From Oscillospiraceae bacterium (lineage in GTDB: Bacteria > Bacillota_A > Clostridia > Oscillospirales > WRJC01), in contig WQXD01000236.1 in assembly GCA_009785015.1 (NCBI GenBank), positions 1-5,963 on the forward strand: DNA of 5,963 nt, in the 5' to 3' direction. A model generated the notes under the pieces. That model saw nothing but the letters and a program-made list of their open reading frames with translations, did no database searches and had not been told where the DNA came from. The position numbers and the translations under genes were made by a program. Positions within the stretch are counted from its first letter, which is position 1, and the number at the start of each line of letters is the position of its first letter. Shown in pieces: positions 1 to 5,963 of this stretch.

Positions 1-2415
1 CAATTTGACACGTTTATCGAGGGTATATTCGACAAAGCACGGCTACTTGATATCATCAAAAATTTTATATGCTTTTCCGGCGATGTGAAAATACTCGGCG
101 GATATCATCAATACTTCGCAGTACGAAAAGCGGCTGCTTCAACTCTAAAAGCCGTTGAAACCGACGGAAAAGGCGGTGTGTTCTGGCATACACAGGGTAG
201 CGGCAAATCGCTGTCGATGGTATTTTATGCCAATTTGTTGCATGAATTGTTAAACTCGCCGACTATCGTTGTAATAACTGACCGAAATGACCTTGACGAC
301 CAACTTCATACGCAATTTGTCAAATGTTCCGATTTCTTGCGGCAGACTCCTGTGCGGGCGACTTGTCGCAAGTTAAGCGAGGACTATAAAGAACGGCGGC
401 GTAAAAGCCTTGATTTCAAAGAAACGGAAATTGGGCTTAAAGATTATCTGCTTGGCAGAGAAGCTAATGGCATCATCTTTACGACTGCGCAAAAATTTGA
501 AGAAAGTTCGGAGTGTCTGTCGGAACGCCGAAATATAATCGTTATGGCTGACGAAGCGCACCGCAGTCAATTTATCGACGAAAAAGTTGACGAAAGCGGA
601 CACATAAAAAAATCATTCGGGCTTATAATCCGCGAGAGTTTGCCTAATGCTACATATATCGGTTTTACGGGCACACCGATTTCAAACAAAGACCGGTCGA
701 CGGTTGAGGTTTTCGGAAATTATATAGATATATATGATATGACGCAATCGGTAGAGGATGGCGCAACTTGTCCAGTTTATTACGAGAGCCGCGTTATTAA
801 CCTGAAATTAGATGAAGATATTTTGCGATTGATTGACGCTAAATATGATTTGTTGGCGCAGAACGCCGAAGAATACGCAATCGAAAAAAGTAAAAAAGAA
901 CTTGGGCAAATGGAAAGTATTCTTGGTGCGGAACAGACTATTACTGCACTTTGCGAAGATATTATTAAACACTACGAAAATAACCGACAGTATGAACTGA
1001 CAGGCAAAGCTATGATTGTGGCATATTCGCGCTCGATTGCTATGTCTGTTTATAATAAATTACTTGAAATGCACCCTCAATGGGTTGAAAAAGTCGGCGT
1101 TGTTATGACTGCGGGTAATAACGACCCGGAAGAATGGCGAAATATTATCGGTAATAAGCGCAAACGTGACGAAATGGCGACGAAATTTAAAGATAATAAT
1201 GACCCGTTGAAAATCGCCATTGTTGTTGATATGTGGTTGACGGGATTTGATGTGCCGAGTCTTGCGACGATGTACGTTTATAAGCCGATGGCGGAACATA
1301 ATCTCATGCAGGCAATCGCCCGTGTGAACCGTGTTTATAAAGATAAAGTGGGCGGTTTAATCGTAGATTATGTTGGTATAGCCTCCGCACTCAAACAAGC
1401 TATGAATGATTACACTAATCGTGATAAAGATAATTATGGTGATACTGATATTGCGAAAACCGCTTTGCCGAAGTTCGTTGAAAAACTGGAAGTGTGCCGT
1501 GATTTATTGCACGGATTTGATTATTCCGGTTTTATGAATGAACTCTCTACTGACTTAATACGCGCAAAATTAATCAGTGGTGGCGTAAACTTTTTATCTG
1601 CTCCCGACAAAGAAAAACAACGTGAATCTTTTGTAAAAGAAGCTCTGCTATTACGTCAGGCATTATCGCTCTGTCGTTCTCTTATAAATGCCGAACAACG
1701 TTTTGAATCTGCATACTTTGAAACGGTGCGAACACTTTTAACCCGTGTGGCAGGTAAAGGCAAAATATCATTGAAAGAAATAAACGACTGTATAAACGAA
1801 CTCTTGAAAGCCAGTATTCAAAGCGAAGGGATTATCAATTTATTCACCGATATTAACACGGGTTTTTCTCTGTTCGATCCGAAGTTCCTTGAAGAAATTT
1901 CTAAAATGAAAGAACGCAACCTTGCCGTTGAAATATTAAGGAAATTGCTCTCTGAGCAGGTATCACTTTATAAACGCACCAACTTAGTAAAGTCTGAAAA
2001 ATTTTCCGAGCGTCTCGCGCAATGTATGAAAGCATATATCAATGGCTTGATTACCAACGAAGAAGTCATAGCTGCGTTAATGAAAATGGCAAAGGATATG
2101 GCTGACGCGAACGCCGAAGGCAACACTCTCGGATTATCTGATGAGGAACTTTCGTTTTATGATGCGTTGACTAAACCGGAAGCTGTCAAAGACATTTATA
2201 ATAACGATGAACTTGTTTCTATGACTCGCGAACTTGCCGATATGCTCCGCAAAAATCGTACCATCGACTGGCAAAAAAAAGAATCAGCGCGAGCGGGTAT
2301 GCGGAGCATGGTTAAACGTCTGTTGAAAAAATATAAGTATCCGCCGGATGGTATGGAAGATGCAATCGCTACCGTTATTGGACAATGTGAAATGTGGACA
2401 GATATTGACATCTAA
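1..2415 (+). CDS. hsdR: Type I restriction enzyme R subunit (HsdR), 5'-partial
   Basis: This is the motor and cleavage subunit of a type I restriction-modification complex, which translocates unmethylated DNA by ATP hydrolysis and then cuts it. The frame is open from base 1, so the gene begins upstream; the in-frame GTG at 85 is an internal valine, not a start. The 804 codons here carry a full set of SF2 helicase motifs: Walker A QGSGKS (193-210), motif Ia DRNDLDDQL (280-306), DEAH (550-561), TGTP (667-678), TGFDVP (1240-1257) and QAIARVNR (1309-1332). A helical linker follows. The end matches the HsdR C-terminal domain (DUF3387 type), with DWQKKESARAGMRSMVKRLL and YPPDGMEDA near 2260-2370. 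Family members are usually about 1000 residues, so roughly 200 N-terminal residues with the PD-(D/E)XK nuclease are outside the window. No frameshift or internal stop is seen. Base composition is visibly AT-richer than the genes downstream, as is common for transferred defence genes. No hsdM or hsdS follows, so hsdR is probably the last gene of its operon. Confidence 0.95.
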   Translation, partial: QFDTFIEGIFDKARLLDIIKNFICFSGDVKILGGYHQYFAVRKAAASTLKAVETDGKGGVFWHTQGSGKSLSMVFYANLLHELLNSPTIVVITDRNDLDDQLHTQFVKCSDFLRQTPVRATCRKLSEDYKERRRKSLDFKETEIGLKDYLLGREANGIIFTTAQKFEESSECLSERRNIIVMADEAHRSQFIDEKVDESGHIKKSFGLIIRESLPNATYIGFTGTPISNKDRSTVEVFGNYIDIYDMTQSVEDGATCPVYYESRVINLKLDEDILRLIDAKYDLLAQNAEEYAIEKSKKELGQMESILGAEQTITALCEDIIKHYENNRQYELTGKAMIVAYSRSIAMSVYNKLLEMHPQWVEKVGVVMTAGNNDPEEWRNIIGNKRKRDEMATKFKDNNDPLKIAIVVDMWLTGFDVPSLATMYVYKPMAEHNLMQAIARVNRVYKDKVGGLIVDYVGIASALKQAMNDYTNRDKDNYGDTDIAKTALPKFVEKLEVCRDLLHGFDYSGFMNELSTDLIRAKLISGGVNFLSAPDKEKQRESFVKEALLLRQALSLCRSLINAEQRFESAYFETVRTLLTRVAGKGKISLKEINDCINELLKASIQSEGIINLFTDINTGFSLFDPKFLEEISKMKERNLAVEILRKLLSEQVSLYKRTNLVKSEKFSERLAQCMKAYINGLITNEEVIAALMKMAKDMADANAEGNTLGLSDEELSFYDALTKPEAVKDIYNNDELVSMTRELADMLRKNRTIDWQKKESARAGMRSMVKRLLKKYKYPPDGMEDAIATVIGQCEMWTDIDI

Positions 2416-2474
2416 TATGTTGTAGAAACCGCTCTATTTGAAATTAATTGTTTTAGATTTTTAGAAAAAATATC

Positions 2475-2503
2475 TTGCATTTATTTTTACCGTATGTTAG
2501 AAT
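2475..2503 (+). promoter_or_regulatory. Sigma-A-type promoter for the nagB operon
   Basis: A -35 box TTGCAT (2475-2480) and a -10 box TAGAAT (2498-2503, five of six consensus bases) are separated by exactly 17 bases. They lie in the AT-rich gap after hsdR. Transcription would start near 2510 and give a leader of about 26 bases before the ATG at 2536. The -35 box matches the consensus weakly (TTG only), so the promoter may be regulated. No clear operator, cre box or riboswitch is visible in the gap. This is prediction from sequence only. Confidence 0.6.
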
Positions 2504-2515
2504 ATATAAAAAAGC

Positions 2516-2524
2516 AAAAAGGAA
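2516..2524 (+). promoter_or_regulatory. Ribosome binding site that sets the nagB start
   Basis: AAAAAGGAA ends 11 bases before the ATG at 2536, a slightly long but workable spacing. It lies downstream of the alternative in-frame ATG at 2494, so it cannot serve that codon. It is only 2 bases from the in-frame GTG at 2527, too close to be used. It therefore supports 2536 as the true start. Confidence 0.6.
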
Positions 2525-2535
2525 TCGTGAAATTT

Positions 2536-3264
2536 ATGAAAATACAATATTTTGAAAATTACGCGAAAATGTCGGATTTTGCCGCCGGGGTTGTGGCGGA
2601 TGCAATGCGAAGCGCGCAAAAAAACAAAAAAGAAAAGTTTGTTTTGGGGCTTCCGACGGGAGATACGCCGGTTGGAATGTATTCAAAGCTGGCCGAAATG
2701 AACAAATCGGGCGAATTGGATTTTTCCGGCGTCGTCACTTTCAACCTCGACGAATATTATCCGATAAAAAAAGACAATCCGCAGAGCTATGACAAATTCA
2801 TGCATGACAAATTTTTCGGTAAAATAAACATAGACAAAAAAAACGCGAATATTCCCGACGGCGAGGCTTTGGACGCCGTTTTGCAGTGCGCGGAGTACGA
2901 AAAGAAAATAGAATCCGCGGGCGGGATCGATTTGATGGTTATCGGCGTAGGGGCCAACGGCCACATCGGCTTTAACGAACCGGACGATTTTTTGATTCCG
3001 GACACCCACGTCGCGAAGCTGAGCGAAAACACAAAAAACCAAAACAAACGCTTTTTTGATTCGGTCGGCGAAGTGCCGGAACTCGCCCTGACGATGGGCA
3101 TGGGGAGTATATTGAAAGCGAAAAAGATATTGCTTCTCGTGAGCGGGGAATCGAAAAAAGAAGTGTTCAAAAAGTTTCTCAAAGGCGAAATAACGACGCA
3201 GGTCCCCGTGTCCTTCTTGCATTTGCACGCGGATGTGACGGTGCTCTGCGACATAATAATTTAA
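2536..3264 (+). CDS. nagB: Glucosamine-6-phosphate deaminase NagB
   Basis: This cytoplasmic enzyme converts glucosamine 6-phosphate to fructose 6-phosphate and ammonia, the step that brings amino sugars into glycolysis. The chosen start gives 242 residues. A longer reading from the ATG at 2494 is in frame, but that codon lies inside the predicted promoter. Visible motifs are GLPTGDTP (38-45, sugar-phosphate binding), FNLDEYY with Asp72, and GANGHIGFNEP with Asn141, His143 and Glu148, matching the catalytic positions of E. coli NagB (Asp72, Asp141, His143, Glu148). Asn at 141 is usual in Bacillus-type enzymes. Arg172 is also kept. The E. coli allosteric residues Ser151, Arg158 and Lys160 correspond here to Asp151, His158 and Ala160, so activation by GlcNAc-6-P is unlikely. 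The protein ends three residues after the conserved VTVLCD strand, so its C-terminal tail is very short. It is the first gene of the operon, 26 bases before the binding-protein gene. No nagA is seen. Confidence 0.95.
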   Translation: MKIQYFENYAKMSDFAAGVVADAMRSAQKNKKEKFVLGLPTGDTPVGMYSKLAEMNKSGELDFSGVVTFNLDEYYPIKKDNPQSYDKFMHDKFFGKINIDKKNANIPDGEALDAVLQCAEYEKKIESAGGIDLMVIGVGANGHIGFNEPDDFLIPDTHVAKLSENTKNQNKRFFDSVGEVPELALTMGMGSILKAKKILLLVSGESKKEVFKKFLKGEITTQVPVSFLHLHADVTVLCDIII

Positions 3265-3290
3265 TTTCGGCAGAAAGGGTTTGAATTTTT

Positions 3291-4793
3291 ATGAAAAGAA
3301 AATCAAAAAAGATTGTTTTGCTTTTGATGCTGGCTTTTGTGTTATCCGCTGTTTTTTCATGCGCGAATAGCGGCGGCGCGCAAAACGACAAAGACGCCCC
3401 GGCCGGCGAGCAGAGCGGGGGAGACCCCGCCGATACGGCGGCCATACCCGAAAAACCCGCGCATGATATGCCCGAAAAAAATTACAACGGGTATAATTTT
3501 ACATTTTTGGTCAAGGAGTTTGACGGAAACGGATACTGGGGCGCCCAGGATGTTTTCGCCGAAGAAGAAAACGGCGACCCGATAAACGATTCGGTGTACA
3601 AAAGAAACAGGATAATCGAGGACAGGTACAATGTAAACATATGCGAAAAACGGGCGGGGGCGCACGGGGCGCCTGTAGATACAGGAAAGAAGTCCATTTT
3701 GGCGGGGACGCACGAATACGACGTCATAATGCCCGACTTGAACGGCGGGGCGGGCCTTGCCGCCCAGGGGCTTCTGATGGACCTGTCGTCCAATTTTCCG
3801 TATGTTCAGTTCGACCGCGTCTGGTGGGACCAGAGGGCCAATAAAATGCTCACGCTCGGAGGCGCCCAGTATTTCTTGATAGGCGATATGACCTTGATGA
3901 CAAACGACGCCACATGGGTGATCATGTTCAATAAAAAAGTGGTCGAAGAATACGGGATGGGAAACCTGTATTCCCACGTAAAGGAAGACAACTGGAGCTT
4001 CGACACGTTTTTCGGACTTGTGAGGCAGGTTTCAAAAGACCTCGACGGAAACGGAAAATTCGATGAAAACGACCAAGTGGGCCTGTTGACGGACAACGGA
4101 GCGAAAACGATCATGGTGTACAACACGGGGGAAATGGTCGCCAGAAAAGACGACAAAGATCTGCCTTATCTCGCCCTCAACACGGAGCGGGCGATAAACG
4201 TCGCGGGCAGGGTATTTGAAGTGCTGTCGGATAAAACCGTATGCATCCACGCCAACGACTTGAAAATGAGCGACCCTTGGACCAACGGCGTCAACAAGAT
4301 GTTTCAGGAAGACAAAGGCCTTTTCTATATGCTCAGCCTGACGGTCATGCATAAAATGCGCAATATGGACAGCGACTTCGGGGTTCTGCCGTTCCCGAAG
4401 TTCGACAAGAGCCAAGCCGAATATTATCACACGGTCCAGCCTTCGACTGCAAACTCTATGGTGTTCCCGGTGACGACCACCGACCCCGAAATGGCGTCGA
4501 TAATAGTCGAGGATATGTGTTATGAAGCGCGCGATACGGTGCGCCACGCGTATTTCGACGTCACGATAACAAACAAAACGATACGCGACGAGGAATCCGC
4601 CGAAATGCTCGATTTGATTTTCGGCACGCGGATATACGATCTGGGGTTCATATTCAACTGGAGCAGTATAGGTTATCTGCTCGAGTCGGTATATCCGGAC
4701 GCCGGCAGGTTCACTTCGAAATACGAAGCCGCCGAAACGAAAGCTCTTGCGGCGATGGAAAAAACGATAGACGAAGTCAACAGGATAGGGTGA
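3291..4793 (+). CDS. ABC-type extracellular solute-binding lipoprotein (sugar type)
   Basis: This is a 500-residue lipid-anchored substrate-binding protein, probably the receptor of a carbohydrate ABC importer on the outer face of the membrane. It starts with a basic stretch (MKRKSKK), a hydrophobic segment (8-22) and a lipobox ending VFSC, with Cys24 as the likely lipidated residue. A Gly/Pro/Asp-rich linker (25-63) follows. The mature fold begins near NYNGYNFTFLV and includes NDSVYKRNRIIEDRYNV (99-115), a signature of large clostridial family-1-like binding proteins, and HEYDVIMPDL (141-150), the usual early hinge region. Residues 250-261 (DLDGNGKFDEND) form an EF-hand/dockerin-like calcium loop. 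FGVLPFPKFD (363-372) is typical of the C-terminal lobe. AGAAAGGG at 3272-3279 serves as Shine-Dalgarno, 11 bases before the ATG. No permease or ATPase gene lies beside it in the window; they may follow the GH36 gene or lie elsewhere. The ligand is unknown; operon context suggests an oligosaccharide or glycan. Confidence 0.85.
   Translation: MKRKSKKIVLLLMLAFVLSAVFSCANSGGAQNDKDAPAGEQSGGDPADTAAIPEKPAHDMPEKNYNGYNFTFLVKEFDGNGYWGAQDVFAEEENGDPINDSVYKRNRIIEDRYNVNICEKRAGAHGAPVDTGKKSILAGTHEYDVIMPDLNGGAGLAAQGLLMDLSSNFPYVQFDRVWWDQRANKMLTLGGAQYFLIGDMTLMTNDATWVIMFNKKVVEEYGMGNLYSHVKEDNWSFDTFFGLVRQVSKDLDGNGKFDENDQVGLLTDNGAKTIMVYNTGEMVARKDDKDLPYLALNTERAINVAGRVFEVLSDKTVCIHANDLKMSDPWTNGVNKMFQEDKGLFYMLSLTVMHKMRNMDSDFGVLPFPKFDKSQAEYYHTVQPSTANSMVFPVTTTDPEMASIIVEDMCYEARDTVRHAYFDVTITNKTIRDEESAEMLDLIFGTRIYDLGFIFNWSSIGYLLESVYPDAGRFTSKYEAAETKALAAMEKTIDEVNRIG
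4038..4073 (+). other. EF-hand/dockerin-like calcium loop in the binding protein
   Basis: These codons read DLDGNGKFDEND (residues 250-261). Asp at loop positions 1, 3, 9 and 12, Asn at 5, Gly at 6 and a hydrophobic residue at 8 fit the canonical calcium-binding loop. Such loops recur in this class of large binding proteins, where they probably stabilise the fold. Calcium binding here is inference. Confidence 0.6.
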
Positions 4794-4801
4794 AAAATTT
4801 T

Positions 4802-5963
4802 ATGAAATTAGAATTGTCTAACGGAATCCGACTGACAGTCGGAGATCAGGCCATTTTGTTCGGGGCGGGATTTGACGGAGGGTTTTTCCCGTATTCCCGC
4901 GCGGAAAAGGATGCAAAAAGCTCAGTGCTGACCGACGGAGGATCATTTCTGCGCTATGAATTGCGCGAAACTGCCAATTTGGCGCTGGAGTTTTCTTTTT
5001 GCATGGAGAAAGCGCCTCATTCGGTCAATGTGCTGTTTCACGGAGCGGTAAATTTTGACGGCGTATTCCGGCAGGGGTTCGGTATAGGCGGCCCTTCCGG
5101 TTATCTTGAAGAGGGAGCGATTAAAAATATCTGCCCGCTGAAAAGTCACGGGCTGATTGCGTTTCGTTTCGGCGAAAATTATCTTTGCATTTACGCCGGC
5201 GAAGTTACAAAATACAGAACCGAATTTGATATTTCAACCTGTTCCGCGGATGGGCAAAAATATTATCTGTCCGTCAGTTATATAACCGAATGCGTTGAAA
5301 AAGAGGATAAACTGCCCGCTTTGCATTTTATCGAAGGCAGAAGCCTCGAAGACGTCCTGAAACAGGCCGCCCGCGAAATCGCCGCGCCTTTTTTGTCCAA
5401 CCTGCGCGAACCGGCTTATCACTGGTGCTCATGGTACTATTATTACAACAACTTGGACCTTTCACAGCTTGCCGAATTTTTGGACGGCCTGAAAACCATT
5501 GCGCCCCTGCCGCTCAAATACATACAAATCGACGCGGGATACTTTCCGGCTGTGGGGGACTGGTCAGACGATTTTCACCTGTTCCCCGGCGGAATAAAGC
5601 GGGCGGCCGAATTGATACGCTCGCGGGGGTATAGGCCGGGAATATGGATTGCCCCGTATATGGTCGGCTGCCGCAGCAGACTCTTCCGAGAGCATCCGGA
5701 TTGGGTATTGAAAAACAAAAACGGCAGTTATCTTGTAAATGCGGAATGTTTCAACGAACCCAAATTGTGGGGTTATCAGGACGAGGAATACTACGTTCTG
5801 GATACCAGCCACCCTGAAGCCATGGAATATATACGCTCGGTTTTCAGAACCTTTCGAGAATGGGGCTTCGAGTTGTTCAAGACGGACTTCATGCTGTGGG
5901 GATTGCGGACAGCCGGGATGTGCTGCGGGCGGTACCGGGTAAGACGTCGGTGGAATATTACAG
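4802..5963 (+). CDS. GH36-like alpha-galactosidase, 3'-partial, with apparent frameshift
   Basis: This is a retaining glycoside hydrolase of the GH36 type (clan GH-D), which normally removes terminal alpha-linked galactose or N-acetylgalactosamine. The frame from ATG 4802 is open to the window edge (387 codons), so the C-terminal part of the protein is missing. Residues 1 to about 195 look like the N-terminal beta-sandwich. The (beta/alpha)8 barrel starts near YHWCSWYYYYNN (W208) and shows YIQIDAGY (Asp244), GDWSDDFHLFPGGIK, RPGIWIAPYMVG (280-288) and FELFKTDFMLWG, where Asp362 is the expected catalytic nucleophile. The acid/base residue lies beyond the window. After codon 5900 the annotated frame turns Arg/Cys-rich, and family-like sequence resumes in another frame from about 5908 (see the frameshift entry). 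There is no signal peptide or membrane segment, so the enzyme is probably cytoplasmic. It begins 8 bases after the binding-protein stop, and an AGGATAGGG Shine-Dalgarno lies inside the end of that gene. The exact substrate cannot be assigned. Confidence 0.85.
   Translation, partial: MKLELSNGIRLTVGDQAILFGAGFDGGFFPYSRAEKDAKSSVLTDGGSFLRYELRETANLALEFSFCMEKAPHSVNVLFHGAVNFDGVFRQGFGIGGPSGYLEEGAIKNICPLKSHGLIAFRFGENYLCIYAGEVTKYRTEFDISTCSADGQKYYLSVSYITECVEKEDKLPALHFIEGRSLEDVLKQAAREIAAPFLSNLREPAYHWCSWYYYYNNLDLSQLAEFLDGLKTIAPLPLKYIQIDAGYFPAVGDWSDDFHLFPGGIKRAAELIRSRGYRPGIWIAPYMVGCRSRLFREHPDWVLKNKNGSYLVNAECFNEPKLWGYQDEEYYVLDTSHPEAMEYIRSVFRTFREWGFELFKTDFMLWGLRTAGMCCGRYRVRRRWNIT
5898..5901 (+). other. Probable 1-base deletion (frameshift) in a G run of the GH36 gene
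   Basis: The run has four G. In the gene's frame, FKTDFMLWG is followed by LRTAGMCCGRYRVRRRWN, which is out of character. Adding one G gives FKTDFMLWGIADSRDV and then LRAVPGKTSVEYY to the window end, which fits the GH36 pattern of a Thr and an aromatic-Arg helix after the nucleophile strand. The frame change is visible directly; the cause (read error, real mutation or programmed shift) is not. Confidence 0.75.

Noticed and set aside
85..87. GTG as the start of the hsdR gene
   Set aside because: The frame is open back to base 1 and the upstream residues (QFDTFIEGIFDKARLLDIIK) match HsdR, so this is an internal codon.
2423..2438. Possible CcpA cre box before nagB
   Set aside because: The bases around ACCGCTCT do not match the cre consensus when the central CG is aligned.
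2455..2475. AT-rich imperfect inverted repeat as an hsdR terminator or operator
   Set aside because: The arms (AGATTTTT and AAATATCT) pair only through A-T rich bases with a mismatch, and no U-tract of the normal form follows. It may be chance in AT-rich DNA.
2683..3228. A 181-codon open frame on the - strand inside nagB
   Set aside because: It is antisense to a well-supported gene, resembles no known family, has Phe/His-rich shadow composition and lacks a ribosome binding site of its own.
3357..3977. A 206-codon open frame on the - strand inside the lipoprotein gene
   Set aside because: It is a shadow of a G+C-richer gene with strong codon bias, with no recognisable domain.
5739..5942. A 67-codon + strand frame near the right end
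   Set aside because: It is Cys/Arg-rich and overlaps the GH36 gene in a frame that matches neither part of the conserved protein.

Overview
The window holds four genes, all on the + strand, in two unrelated blocks. It looks like a fragment from an anaerobic member of the Bacillota (Clostridia-like), probably uncultured. The evidence is the Gram-positive type of NagB, a lipoprotein solute-binding protein with the 'NDSVYKRNRIIEDRYNV' signature common in clostridial genomes, and A-rich Shine-Dalgarno regions. No rRNA or marker gene is present, so this placement is inference.

Block 1 (1-2415) is the C-terminal three quarters of hsdR, the motor/restriction subunit of a type I restriction-modification system. 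Its nuclease domain, its true start, and any hsdM and hsdS lie outside the window. A short AT-rich gap follows (2416-2535), with a good sigma-A-type promoter (2475-2503) reading into block 2.

Block 2 (2536-5963) is a tightly packed sugar-use operon. It has nagB (glucosamine-6-phosphate deaminase), a lipid-anchored ABC-type solute-binding protein, and the start of a GH36-like alpha-galactosidase that runs off the right edge. The gaps are 26 and 8 bases, so co-transcription is likely. A reasonable model is capture of a glycan outside the cell by the binding protein, import by permeases encoded elsewhere, cleavage in the cytoplasm by the GH36 enzyme (which has no signal peptide), and entry of amino-sugar phosphate into glycolysis through NagB. 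The substrate cannot be read from this sequence.

The clearest anomaly is in the GH36 gene. Just after its catalytic-nucleophile motif, the conserved protein continues in another frame. The shift maps to a G run at 5898-5901 and fits one missing G. It may be a sequencing or assembly error, or a real mutation. I found no convincing new biological system. There is no CRISPR array, tRNA, insertion sequence or large repeat that I could recognise.
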